24,150 nt of DNA from DASZMJ01 sp035551935 (GCA_035551935.1 DASZMJ010000558.1:1-24150), one strand, 5' to 3'; shown: positions 6,755 through 14,931, numbered from the stretch's first letter. Translations and numbers: made by a program. The notes: a model not told the origin generated them from the sequence alone.

Positions 6755-9367
6755 ATGCCATCGATCCCGTTGCGGACACTCCCGACGCTCGCCCTCTGCC
6801 TCGTCCTCTCCACGGCCCCGGCCGTCGCCGACGGCCCGTCGCGGCGGCCGTTCGCCAAACCGGGCACGCCGCGCCAGACCGAGCGCATCCGGTCGTTCGA
6901 CGTGCAGCACATCAAGGGCGAACTGGCCCTCGACCCCGACAAGTCCGAGGTCCGCGGCACCGTCACGCACACGATCGCTCCCCTGGAGCCGGCGCTGAAG
7001 ACGCTCCGCCTCGACTGCGGCCCCCGGCTCGTCGTGGAGAAGGTCACGGTCGACGGCTCCGATTGCAAGTTCGAACATAAAAAAAATGATTTGACGATCA
7101 CGCTGGGCCGCCCCCGCGAGCCGGGCGAGGCGATGAAGGTGGCGGTGACGTACAAGGGGTCGCCGAGGCGCGGGATGTACTTCGTCCCGGCCGACGCCGA
7201 CCACGGCCTCTGCGTCTGGACCCAGGGCGAGCCCGACGAGAACCGCGACTGGCTCCCCTCGTACGACTATCCCAACGACCGCGCCACCTCCGAGATGATC
7301 GTCACCGCCCCCAAGCCGCTGACCGTCGTCTCCAACGGCGCCCTGGTCGCCACCGTCGAGGACGGCCGCACCACCACCTTCCACTGGAAGATGGACGTGC
7401 CCCACCCCAGCTACCTCATCTCTCTGGCCGCGTCCGACTTCGCGGTCTATCGGGATTCGTACAAGACCTTGCCCGTGGAATACTACGTGGCGAGGACCGT
7501 CGACGAGGCGACCGCCCGGCGCACGCTCGGCAAGACGCCGGCGATGATCGCGTTCTTCGGCGCGAAGCTCGGCGTGCCGTACCCGTACCCGAAGTACGCC
7601 CAGGTGGCCGTCCCCGAGTTCACCTGGGGCGGCATGGAGAACATCTCCGCCACCACGCTCAACGACGGCGCCTTCTTCGACGCCGTCGAGGCCCGCGAGC
7701 GGGACGCCGACGGCCTCGTCGCCCACGAGCTGGCGCACCAGTGGTTCGGCGACCTCGTGACGTGCAAGGACTGGTCGCACATCTGGCTCAACGAGGGCTT
7801 CGCCACCTTCTTCGACGCGGTCTACACCGAGCACGACCTCGGCGACGACGCCTATCGCCTCAAGCTCGACGGCGACCGCCGCGGCTACATCGCCAGCGAC
7901 CGGGCCTACCGCCGGCCGATCGTCGAGGAGCGTTACGACGACCCGTTGAAGCTCTTCGACGGCGTGACCTACCCCAAGGGCGCCTGCGTCCTCCACATGC
8001 TCCGCGGCCTGCTCGGCGAGGACGCCTTCTGGGCCGGCATCCGCCGCTACCTGAAGGACAACCGCGAGAAGGTCGTCGCCACCGACGACTTCCACAAGGC
8101 CATGGAGGCCGCCTCGGGCAAGGACCTCGACTGGTACTTCGACCAGTGGACGAAGAAGGCCGGCCACCCCGAGCTTAAGGCCCGCTGGCGCTACGAGTCG
8201 GACGACCAGACCGTCCGCGTCGTCGTCGAACAGGTCCAAACGCTCGACGACCAGACCCCGCTCTTCCGCCTCCCCACGACCCTCGAACTGACCGACGACG
8301 ACGGCGCCAAGTCGATCCCGGTCGTCGTCGACGGCGCGAAGGAGGAGTTCGTCATCCCCGCCGCCAAGCGGCCGAAGCTCGTCCGGCTCGACCCGAAGGG
8401 GTGGCTCCTGAAGACGCTCGACTTCGAGCGGCCGGTCGAGGAGTGGGTCTACCAGCTCGAGCACGCCCCCGAGGTCCTCGGCCGCGTCGAGGCCGCCGCG
8501 GCGTTGAGCAAGCACAAGCACGACGAGGCCGCCCGCAAGGCGTTGCTCGCCGCCTGGTCGCGCGAGTCGTATCACGGCGCGCGGCGGATGGTCCTTGACT
8601 CCCTGGCCAAGTTCGGCGAGCCGGCGCGCCCGGCGTTGCTCGAGGCCGCCCGCGACAAGGATGCGCGCGTCCGTTCCGAGGCGATCGCGCGGCTCGGCGA
8701 GCTGAAGCGTGACGACGCCGCCGAGGCCACCCTCCGCGCCGCGTGGTCCGACGCGGAGGAAGCCTACGGCGTCCGCTCGGCCGCCCTGCGGGGGCTCGTG
8801 AAGTGGGGAGTCAAGGACAAGGACGACCTGCTCTCGGCCGGCTTGAAGACGGCCGCGCACCGCGACACCATCGCCGCCACGGCGTTGGAGCTGTTGCTTG
8901 ACGAATCGGGCCCGAAGGCCCGCGAGCTGGCCGTCCGCTACAGCCGGCCCGGCCACGGCGCCGGCCTGCGGTTCGTCGCCTTGAATGCCCTCGACCGCCT
9001 CGGCGCCGACGACGCCGAGATCCAGGACGCCCTCATCGACCTCGCCAACGACCCGAGCCGCAACCTCCGCTCGCGGACCTGGGACATCCTCGCCCGCTCC
9101 AAGGTCCGGCGCGCCATCCCCGTCCTCGAGGCCCGGCTCGCCCTCGAACAGGAGGTCGTCCGCGACCGCCTCGACGAGGCGATCGCCACCCTCAAGGGCA
9201 CCCCCAAGTCCCCCTCCGAGTCCGCCGCCGACGACTCCCGGACCATCGCCGACCTCGACCGCCAGGCCGCCGAGGCCGAGGTCAAGGCCAAGGAGCTCCG
9301 GCTCAAGGCCGACGAGCTCCGTCTCAAGGCCGAGAAGGCGAAACTCGAGGCCGGCCGGACGAAGTGA
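6755..9367 (+). CDS. Secreted M1 family metallopeptidase with C-terminal HEAT-like repeats
   Basis: This 870-aa protein begins with a signal peptide (residues 1-26, hydrophobic LALCLVLSTAPAVA). It continues with an M1 aminopeptidase N-like beta domain and a gluzincin catalytic domain. The exopeptidase motif GGMEN is at 292-296 and the zinc site HELAH at 324-328, with the third ligand Glu347 in WLNEGFA (HExxH-x18-E). Residues about 560-815 form helical HEAT/armadillo-type repeats, and the last ~30 residues form a charged coiled coil with near-heptad repeats (KAKELRL, KADELRL, KAEKAKL). The protein would trim N-terminal residues of peptides in the periplasm. It starts 52 bp after the DUF2071 gene and has only a weak ribosome-binding site. 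Confidence 0.93.
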   Translation: MPSIPLRTLPTLALCLVLSTAPAVADGPSRRPFAKPGTPRQTERIRSFDVQHIKGELALDPDKSEVRGTVTHTIAPLEPALKTLRLDCGPRLVVEKVTVDGSDCKFEHKKNDLTITLGRPREPGEAMKVAVTYKGSPRRGMYFVPADADHGLCVWTQGEPDENRDWLPSYDYPNDRATSEMIVTAPKPLTVVSNGALVATVEDGRTTTFHWKMDVPHPSYLISLAASDFAVYRDSYKTLPVEYYVARTVDEATARRTLGKTPAMIAFFGAKLGVPYPYPKYAQVAVPEFTWGGMENISATTLNDGAFFDAVEARERDADGLVAHELAHQWFGDLVTCKDWSHIWLNEGFATFFDAVYTEHDLGDDAYRLKLDGDRRGYIASDRAYRRPIVEERYDDPLKLFDGVTYPKGACVLHMLRGLLGEDAFWAGIRRYLKDNREKVVATDDFHKAMEAASGKDLDWYFDQWTKKAGHPELKARWRYESDDQTVRVVVEQVQTLDDQTPLFRLPTTLELTDDDGAKSIPVVVDGAKEEFVIPAAKRPKLVRLDPKGWLLKTLDFERPVEEWVYQLEHAPEVLGRVEAAAALSKHKHDEAARKALLAAWSRESYHGARRMVLDSLAKFGEPARPALLEAARDKDARVRSEAIARLGELKRDDAAEATLRAAWSDAEEAYGVRSAALRGLVKWGVKDKDDLLSAGLKTAAHRDTIAATALELLLDESGPKARELAVRYSRPGHGAGLRFVALNALDRLGADDAEIQDALIDLANDPSRNLRSRTWDILARSKVRRAIPVLEARLALEQEVVRDRLDEAIATLKGTPKSPSESAADDSRTIADLDRQAAEAEVKAKELRLKADELRLKAEKAKLEAGRTK

Positions 9368-9413
9368 TCCTCTGTCGGACCCGGCATCGCCCGCAGAGCT
9401 TGCCCCGCCTTCC

Positions 9414-9630
9414 CCATGCCCCGTTCGGTTCGTTCCGAACGGGGCGGGGACGCGGGTCGGTGGCGCGGGGTCGAGGCTCCTTCGGTTCGTTCCGCGCCGA
9501 GGCGGTCGGCGATCCGCCTTGCCCGGATGACCCAATGCCCCGTTCGGTTCGTTTCGAATTCCGGGCCGGAGGTCGCAAGATCGGCCCAGTCGACCCAATG
9601 CCCCGTTCGGTTCGTTCCGCGCCGGGGCGT
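9414..9630. repeat. Four-unit direct repeat array, period about 60 bp
   Basis: The core TTCGGTTCGTTCCG occurs at 9424-9437, 9481-9494, 9543-9556 (one change) and 9606-9619, at spacings of 57, 62 and 63 bp. Three of the copies are preceded by CAATGCCCCG or CATGCCCCG. In the first copy the repeat folds into a perfect 11-bp hairpin (9418-9428 with 9435-9445, loop TTCGTT), 50 bp after the M1 peptidase stop, where it could help end transcription. The sequences between cores are unrelated to each other. Nothing here looks coding. Confidence 0.75.
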
Positions 9631-9999
9631 TTCCATCCCCGAGGTGGTCGCCCGCGCCGGCGCGTCGGACCCGGCGGCGCGAAGGCCGACTCTCTCGAAC
9701 CCGACGAGGGAATCCGACGAGGGGAAGTCGGGTCGGTCGCGAGCAGAAGGACAGCATCCCGGCCTCGTGAGCGAACATCCGCAGGACCACCTCTTCAGGA
9801 CAAATGTAAAAGTTCGACGGCGAGTCCCTAATTCAACATTCAATCCCAAATATGCACCATGAATTGCGTTTTTGCAAATCCATCTCCGGAAATTCATGAC
9901 GTCATCGATTCCATCACTTCCATTTCGCCGCCGGGTGGGGACTGGGCGCTTGCGGGCGGAGCGGGTCGGGCTGGTATCCTGTGGGCCTCCCGGAGGTTT
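9631..9999. other. Gene-free stretch with an AT-rich segment
   Basis: No convincing gene is visible. CCGACGAGGG is repeated in tandem at 9701-9710 and 9714-9723. From about 9795 to 9930 the base composition becomes distinctly AT-richer than the rest of the window. This segment contains an inverted pair ATGAATT (9859-9865) / AATTCAT (9891-9897) and a perfect palindrome ATGACGTCAT (9896-9905). It may hold upstream regulatory sites for proC or be the remnant of an insertion. Confidence 0.4.
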
Positions 10000-10065
10000 G
10001 TAGGGTCCGCTCTTGCGGACCGCTTCCGATCCAAGAAGGAACCGGTCCGCAAGAGCGGACACTAC
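10000..10065. repeat. REP-doublet (REPIN-like) repeat, copy B
   Basis: Arms 10000-10022 and 10043-10065 are inverted copies with one mismatch. The pairing continues after one mismatch to 10027/10038, leaving a 10-nt loop. Each arm folds alone as GGTCCGC-TCTT-GCGGACC or GGTCCGC-AAGA-GCGGACA/C. The arms match those of copy A at 1906-1973 almost exactly while the loops differ, as expected of a dispersed family. It lies 84 bp upstream of the proC start. Confidence 0.85.
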
Positions 10066-10149
10066 GAAAGGCAAGCCTTCTGGGTGATCCCGAATGATCC
10101 GACACGAGGGCAGCGATGTCCGATGACTGTTCAAGACGCTGAGAGTCCC

Positions 10150-10986
10150 ATGTATCGAACGATCCGCTGGGGCTTCGTCGGCGCCGGCAAGATGGCGACG
10201 GCGCTGGTGCGGGGGATGCTCCGCGCGGGGACGGCCGAGCCGGGCATGGTCGTGGCGAGCGACGCGCTGGAGGAGGCGCGGCAGGCGCTGGCGTCGGCGA
10301 CGGGGATCGGCGCGGCGGGGTCGAACGCGGAGGTGGCGGCGAGGAGCGACGTCATCGTCCTGGCGGTCAAGCCGCAGAGCATGCCGGGGGTGCTCGAGGA
10401 GCTGCAACCGGCGCTGATGCCGGGGCACCTGGTCATCTCGATCGCGGCGGGGGTGTCGCTCGAGACGCTGGCGGCGGGCCTGGGCCCGGATCGTCGGCTC
10501 GTCCGGGTGATGCCGAACACGCCGGCGCTCGTCGGCGCGGGGGCGGCGGGCTATTGCCTGGGCGAGCACGCGACGGCCGCGGACGAGGCGGTGGTGCGGT
10601 CGTGCCTCGAGGCCGTCGGCCGGGCGTACCGCGTGCCCGAGAGGCTGCTGGACGCGGTGACGGGGCTGTCGGGGAGCGGCCCTGCATTCGTTTATATCAT
10701 GATCGAGGCACTCTCCGACGGCGGCGTCCGCGTGGGATTGCCGCGCGACGTGGCGACGGCGTTGGCGGCGCAGACGGTGCTCGGCGCGGCGAAGATGGTG
10801 CTGGAGACGGGCCTGCACCCGGGTACGCTCAAGGACCACGTGACGAGTCCCGGCGGCACGACGATCGCCGGCCTGCACGCGCTGGAGCGCGGGGGATTGC
10901 GCGCGGCCCTCATCGACGCGGTCGAGGCCGCGACCCGACGCTCGGCCGAGCTGGCCGCCGAGGCCACGCGGCCGACCTGGAGCTGA
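10150..10986 (+). CDS. proC: Pyrroline-5-carboxylate reductase
   Basis: This 278-aa enzyme catalyses the last step of proline synthesis, NAD(P)H-dependent reduction of pyrroline-5-carboxylate. The N-terminal Rossmann motif is GFVGAGKMA, followed by VLAVKPQSM and VRVMPNTPALVGAGA. The C-terminal dimer and active-site helices carry the family signature: TGLSGSGPAFVYIMIEAL, then LHPGTLKDHVTSPGGTTIAG and LERGGLRAAL. The length is typical. The start at 10150 places the Rossmann strand as in other ProC proteins; an in-frame ATG at 10123 preceded by GAGGG is an alternative. The gene is followed after 24 bp by a phosphoesterase, probably in the same transcript. A REP doublet lies just upstream. Confidence 0.95.
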   Translation: MYRTIRWGFVGAGKMATALVRGMLRAGTAEPGMVVASDALEEARQALASATGIGAAGSNAEVAARSDVIVLAVKPQSMPGVLEELQPALMPGHLVISIAAGVSLETLAAGLGPDRRLVRVMPNTPALVGAGAAGYCLGEHATAADEAVVRSCLEAVGRAYRVPERLLDAVTGLSGSGPAFVYIMIEALSDGGVRVGLPRDVATALAAQTVLGAAKMVLETGLHPGTLKDHVTSPGGTTIAGLHALERGGLRAALIDAVEAATRRSAELAAEATRPTWS

Positions 10987-11010
10987 GAGAGAGTCCGGAA
11001 CGGAGGCCCC

Positions 11011-11676
11011 GTGAAGCTCGGCCTGATCTCCGACGTCCACGGCGACCCGGTCGCCCTCGAACTCGCCTGGGCGCATCTGACTGTGCTCGGCGCCGAGGCG
11101 ATCGTCTGCGCCGGCGACCTCGTCGGCTACGGCCCGAGGCCCGACGAGGCGGTCGCGTTCGTGACCGAGCGGCGCATCCCGAGCGTCCGCGGCAACCACG
11201 ACCGCTGGGCCCTCCGCCGCGGCCCCGGCGTCTTCGACCCGTTCGGCGGCGGCGCCCCGTCGGCGACGACGCTCGAGTTCCTCCGCGGCCTCCCCGAGCA
11301 CGTCGAATTGCCGTTCGGCCGGCGCGTCGGCGTGGTCGTCCACGGGGCCCCCGGCGATGACATGGAGTTCATCACGCGGAAGGCCCACCCGCCGAAGGCC
11401 CTCCGCAAGCTACTCTCGAGGCTCGGCGCCGACCTCTTGATCCACGGCCACACCCACGCCCCGATGTGGCACCGCTGCGACCTCGGCCTCGTCGTCAACC
11501 CCGGCTCGGTCATCTCCGCCCCCGTGGTCAAGACCTCGCGCACCTTCGCCCTGGTCGAGACCGACACGCTCGACGTGACCTTCCACGACGTCGAGAGCGG
11601 GGCCCTCGTCGAGGTCGAGCCGTGGGAGAAGGGGCCGGGGGCCGGGGGCCAGGGGTCGGGGAAAGCCGAAGATTGA
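11011..11676 (+). CDS. YfcE/MJ0936-type metallophosphoesterase
   Basis: This 221-aa phosphoesterase of the calcineurin-like group (often annotated as YfcE family) shows DVHGDP (DxH), GDLVGYGP (GD), RGNHDRW (GNHD), VVHGAPGD and IHGHTHAPM (GHTH), then NPGSV. GDLVGYGP is typical of the subgroup with small cytoplasmic phosphodiesterases. The start is GTG at 11011, with ACGGAGG about 5 nt upstream and the proC stop 24 bp before it, which suggests co-transcription. The last ~16 residues (EKGPGAGGQGSGKAED) are low complexity and are encoded by the left arm of a G-rich inverted repeat (11638-11655), so the C-terminus appears to have been extended by repeat DNA. Confidence 0.88.
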   Translation: MKLGLISDVHGDPVALELAWAHLTVLGAEAIVCAGDLVGYGPRPDEAVAFVTERRIPSVRGNHDRWALRRGPGVFDPFGGGAPSATTLEFLRGLPEHVELPFGRRVGVVVHGAPGDDMEFITRKAHPPKALRKLLSRLGADLLIHGHTHAPMWHRCDLGLVVNPGSVISAPVVKTSRTFALVETDTLDVTFHDVESGALVEVEPWEKGPGAGGQGSGKAED

Positions 11677-11749
11677 GGGCAAAGAAAGGACTGTGGGAGC
11701 CGAGAACTGCCCGGCCCTCCTTCGATCTCCTCCCCTGGCCCCCGGCCCC
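11638..11749. repeat. G/C-rich inverted repeat at the end of the phosphoesterase gene
   Basis: Positions 11638-11655 and 11732-11749 are a perfect 18-bp inverted repeat with a 76-nt spacer. The left arm overlaps the 3' end of the phosphoesterase gene and the right arm precedes guaA by 76 bp. The design of long arms with a ~70-nt spacer resembles the element at 1353-1472, though the sequences differ. It may reduce read-through into guaA. Confidence 0.65.
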
Positions 11750-11825
11750 TGTCCCCCGACCCCCGCGGCTTGCTACACTGGCGTTTTGGCCGCGGCGACG
11801 CGCAAGGGAAAGGGAACGAGAGCCG

Positions 11826-13379
11826 ATGGAAGACCGTGGGCGGCCGGTATTGGTGCTGGACTTCGGGGCGCAATATGTGCAGTTGATCGCGCGGAGGGTG
11901 CGCGAGCGGCGGGCGTTCGCGAGCATCGTCCGGCACGACATCACGCCGGAGCGGGTCGCGGAGCTCGACCCGTTGGCCCTGATCTTGTCGGGGGGCCCGG
12001 CGAGCGTGTACGAGCCGGGGGCGCCGCGGTGCGACCCGAGGCTGTTCGACCTGGGCGTGCCGGTGCTGGGCATCTGCTACGGGATGCAACTGGCGTGCGA
12101 GGCGCTCGGCGGCAAGGTCCAGCCGGCGCCGGCGCGGGAGTTCGGCCGGGCCGAGTGCCGGGTGCTGGCGCCCGACGACGACCTCTTCGCCGGCGTGCCC
12201 GCCGAGATGCCCGTCTGGATGAGCCACGGCGACCAGGTCCGCGACGCCGGCCCCGACTTCATCCCGCTCGCCGCGACGGCGACCTGCCCGCTGGCGGCCG
12301 TCCGCCATCGGTCGCGGCCCGTCTACGGCCTCCAGTTCCATCCGGAAGTGGCCCACACGCCCTACGGCCCCTTGATCCTCGGCAACTTCCTCGATCGCGT
12401 CTGCGAGAGCCCCGGCACCTGGACGATGGGCGCGTTCCTCGAACGCGCCCTGGACGACATCCGCGCGCGCGTCGGGCCCGAGGACCGGGTCGTCTGCGGC
12501 CTGTCGGGCGGGGTGGATTCGTCGGTGACGGCGGCCTTGCTGGCCAGGGCCCTGGGCAACCGGGTCGTCTGCGTCTTCGTGGATACCGGCCTGCTCCGCT
12601 CGGGCGAGCGCGCGGCGGTCGTCGACGCGTTCGGGCGGCACTCGGAGGCGGAATTGCGCGTGGTCGACGCCGCGGACCGATTCCTCGCCGCGCTCGAAGG
12701 CATCGCCGACCCGCAGGAGAAGCGGGTGCGGATCGGCCACACGTTCATCGACGTGTTCCGCCACGAGGCCCTGTCGATCCCCCGCGCCCACTTCCTCGCG
12801 CAAGGGACCTTGTACCCCGACGTGATCGAGAGCGGCGGGTCGGCCGACGGCCCGGCGTCGACGATCAAGCACCACCACAACGTCGGCGGCCTGCCGGCGG
12901 AGCTCGGCTTCGAGCTGATCGAGCCGCTGCGCGACCTGTTCAAGGACGAGGTCCGCCGCCTCGGCCTCGAGCTCGGCCTGCCCGAGTCGCTCGTCTGGCG
13001 CCACCCGTTCCCCGGCCCCGGCCTGGCCGTGCGCTGCCTCGGCCCGGTGGGCGCCGAGCGGCTCGAGGTGCTCCGCCAGGCCGACGTCATCTTCCTCGAG
13101 GAGCTGAGCAACGCCGGCCTCGACCGCCGCGTCGCGCAGGCGTTCGCCGTGCTCTTGCCGATCCAGTCGGTCGGCGTCATGGGCGACGGCCGCACGTATG
13201 AGAACGTCATCGCCCTCCGCGCCGTCGAGACCGACGACTTCATGACCGCCGACTGGTCCCAACTGCCCCACGACCTCCTCGCCCGCGCCTCGACCCGCAT
13301 CATCAACGCCGTCAAAGGCGTCAACCGCGTCGTCTACGACGTCACCAGCAAGCCCCCGGGCACGATCGAATGGGAGTAG
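11826..13379 (+). CDS. guaA: GMP synthase (glutamine-hydrolysing)
   Basis: This 517-aa enzyme converts XMP to GMP using ATP and glutamine. The N-terminal class I glutamine amidotransferase carries LDFGAQY at 11-17, the catalytic Cys84 in LGICYGMQL, and His172/Glu174 in LQFHPEV. The ATP pyrophosphatase domain has the P-loop GLSGGVDSS (225-233). The C-terminal dimerisation region ends with the family motif GVNRVVYDVTSKPPGTIEWE. The length is that of a normal single-chain GuaA. The ATG at 11826 directly precedes the conserved start, and ribosome-binding is suggested by AAGGGAACGAGAG. A possible -10 box, TACACT (11774-11779), lies ~50 bp upstream but lacks a clear -35. It converges with the monooxygenase operon. 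Confidence 0.97.
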   Translation: MEDRGRPVLVLDFGAQYVQLIARRVRERRAFASIVRHDITPERVAELDPLALILSGGPASVYEPGAPRCDPRLFDLGVPVLGICYGMQLACEALGGKVQPAPAREFGRAECRVLAPDDDLFAGVPAEMPVWMSHGDQVRDAGPDFIPLAATATCPLAAVRHRSRPVYGLQFHPEVAHTPYGPLILGNFLDRVCESPGTWTMGAFLERALDDIRARVGPEDRVVCGLSGGVDSSVTAALLARALGNRVVCVFVDTGLLRSGERAAVVDAFGRHSEAELRVVDAADRFLAALEGIADPQEKRVRIGHTFIDVFRHEALSIPRAHFLAQGTLYPDVIESGGSADGPASTIKHHHNVGGLPAELGFELIEPLRDLFKDEVRRLGLELGLPESLVWRHPFPGPGLAVRCLGPVGAERLEVLRQADVIFLEELSNAGLDRRVAQAFAVLLPIQSVGVMGDGRTYENVIALRAVETDDFMTADWSQLPHDLLARASTRIINAVKGVNRVVYDVTSKPPGTIEWE

Positions 13380-13383
13380 GGGG

Positions 13384-13466
13384 ATTGCGGATTGCGGAAT
13401 TCGGATTGCGGAATTGAAGAGAGAGCTTTGATCCCTCTTCAATTCCACAATCCAAAATCCGCAATC
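13384..13466. terminator. Hairpin repeat between convergent genes, likely bidirectional terminator
   Basis: Arms 13390-13423 and 13433-13466 are inverted with four mismatches and a 9-nt loop. They are built from ATTGCGGA-type units, with an extra unit at 13384-13390. The element starts 4 bp after the guaA stop and overlaps the stop codon of the minus-strand monooxygenase gene (13465-13467). It is AT-richer than the neighbouring genes. Location and structure fit termination from both sides. Confidence 0.65.
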
Positions 13467-13749
13467 AAAGCGTTTCGTAGATCTCGGGCGAGCGGCTCTC
13501 GATGAGGTGGAAGAGGCCGCCGGCGGCGAGGCGGGCGAAGTGGTCGCTGACGCGGTGGGCGTCGAGGGCGGCCTGGTCGTCGTACTGCTCGTAGAGGAAG
13601 AACTTGCGCGGGTCGGTCGTCGAGCGGTGGGCCTGGTACATCCGGCAACCGGGCTCGGCGCGGGTGGCCGGGGTCAGCTCGGCGAGGAGCCGGATCGCCT
13701 CGTCCTCGTGCCCGGCCTTGATGACGTAGGTGACGGCGACGCAGAGCAT
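13465..13749 (-). CDS. Antibiotic biosynthesis monooxygenase (ABM/YgiN-like) protein
   Basis: This 94-aa protein is a typical dimeric alpha/beta-barrel ABM-domain protein. It opens with MLCVAVTYVIKAGHEDE and continues with AEPGCRMYQAHRS, the Phe/Tyr-rich strand RKFFLYEQYDD, and AHRVSDHFARL with the conserved His. Homologues include the quinol monooxygenase YgiN and many uncharacterised enzymes; the substrate is not predictable. It follows the enolase-superfamily gene by 33 bp on the same strand, suggesting a two-gene operon for some catabolic step. The stop codon is formed at the edge of the intergenic hairpin repeat. The ribosome-binding site is weak. Confidence 0.9.
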   Translation of the reverse strand: MLCVAVTYVIKAGHEDEAIRLLAELTPATRAEPGCRMYQAHRSTTDPRKFFLYEQYDDQAALDAHRVSDHFARLAAGGLFHLIESRSPEIYETL

Positions 13750-13782
13750 GGAACGAAGCTCGCTGGGGATGGGGATGGATTC

Positions 13783-14931
13783 TCAAGAAACCCTGTAACG
13801 GGCGATCCCTTCCTCGTTCATCTCGAGGCCCAGGCCCGGGGCGTCGGGGACCGCGACGCGGCCGTCGATCGCGCGGATGGGGGCGCCGAGGTGGTGGCGG
13901 AGGGTGGTCCCCTCCGCGACGACGAATTCGAGCAAGCCGAGCGTGTTGGGGATGCTCGCGAGGAAGTGGAGCGCCGCGGCGACGTTCAGGTAGGTCGTGA
14001 ACCCGTGGTTGACGACCGGGACGCCGCGGTCGGCGGCCATCGCGGCGATCTTGATCGCCTCGGTGAAGCCGCCGCAGCGGGTCAGGTCGACCTGGACGAC
14101 GTCGATCTTGCCGACGTCGATGAGCTGCGCGAACGACTTCCGCTCGCTCTCCTCCTCGCCGGCGGCGATCCGCAACGTTGAGGCGGCCGAGAGCTTGGCG
14201 TAGCCGTGATAGTCGTCGGGCAGGAGCGGCTCCTCGAACCAGAAGGGGTTGTACGGCTCGAAGGCTCGGGCGCGCTGGATGGCGGTCTTGGCGTCGTAGA
14301 CGAGGCCGGCGTCGATCATCAAATCGACGTCGTCGCCGAGGCCGGCGCGGGCCTCGCGGACCAGGGCGACGTCGGTGGCGGCGTCCTGGCCCATGGGGTC
14401 CCAGCCGAACTTCACGGCGGTGAAGCCTTGCGCCACGAACCGCCGCGCGCGCTCGCCGGTCTCGCGCGGCGTGGCGCCGAAGAGTGAGCTGGCGTAGGGC
14501 CGCAGCGACTTCGTGAACCCGCCGCCGAGCAGGCGCCAGACCGGCAGGCCGAGCGCCTTGCCCTTGATGTCCCAGAGGGCCAGGTCGATGCCGCTCATCG
14601 CGTGCAGGCCGACCCCGCGCCGGCCGCCGTAGATGTTGGCGCGGTACATCTTCGCCCAGAGGTACTCGGTCTGGAACGGGTCGGCGCCGACGACGACGTG
14701 CTTCAACCCCGTCGCCGTCGTGTGCGAGAACGGCCCCTCGATCGCCCCCTTGGCCGCGATCGGGCTCGAATCCACCTCGCCATAGCCGACGATCCCCGCG
14801 TCGGTCGTCACCTTGACGATCAGGGCATCCTGGCCGCTGTCGCACTGCTCCTTCACGTCGGGCAGTCGGCAATAGATCGCCTCGACGTCGGTGATCTTCA
14901 GGTCGCTGATCGGCGGCGGGGCGGCTGGCAT
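13783..14931 (-). CDS. Mandelate racemase/muconate lactonizing enzyme family protein
   Basis: This 382-aa member of the enolase superfamily has an N-terminal capping domain (about 10-130, with GYGEVDSSP and LALWDIKGKALGLPVW) and a C-terminal barrel. The metal ligands are visible: Asp in LMIDAGLVY, Glu in FEEPLLPDD and Glu in AAGEEESER. The barrel also shows VKFGWDP, VQVDLTRCGG and VNHGFTTYLN with a possible catalytic His, which fits the mandelate racemase-like sugar-acid dehydratase or racemase subgroup. Such enzymes abstract the proton next to a carboxylate with Mg2+; the exact substrate is unknown. The strong ribosome-binding site GAGGAGAGGA precedes the ATG at 14931. It is likely the first gene of an operon with the ABM protein. 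Confidence 0.92.
   Translation of the reverse strand: MPAAPPPISDLKITDVEAIYCRLPDVKEQCDSGQDALIVKVTTDAGIVGYGEVDSSPIAAKGAIEGPFSHTTATGLKHVVVGADPFQTEYLWAKMYRANIYGGRRGVGLHAMSGIDLALWDIKGKALGLPVWRLLGGGFTKSLRPYASSLFGATPRETGERARRFVAQGFTAVKFGWDPMGQDAATDVALVREARAGLGDDVDLMIDAGLVYDAKTAIQRARAFEPYNPFWFEEPLLPDDYHGYAKLSAASTLRIAAGEEESERKSFAQLIDVGKIDVVQVDLTRCGGFTEAIKIAAMAADRGVPVVNHGFTTYLNVAAALHFLASIPNTLGLLEFVVAEGTTLRHHLGAPIRAIDGRVAVPDAPGLGLEMNEEGIARYRVS

Noticed and set aside
9414..9630. Possible short CRISPR array
   Set aside because: The conserved core is only ~14-24 bp and varies, the intervals are 57-63 bp, and there are no cas genes or leader. Copies 1 and 2 differ in the flanking conserved bases.
6260..9790. 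Very long minus-strand open frame (1176 codons) opposite the M1 peptidase
   Set aside because: The sense strand has a signal peptide, the HELAH-x18-E zinc site and family-wide homology; the antisense frame has low-complexity composition only.
11127..13448. Minus-strand open frame (773 codons) opposite guaA
   Set aside because: guaA is unmistakable on the plus strand, and the antisense frame includes repeat-derived peptide (NSAIRIPQSAIP) and no domain.
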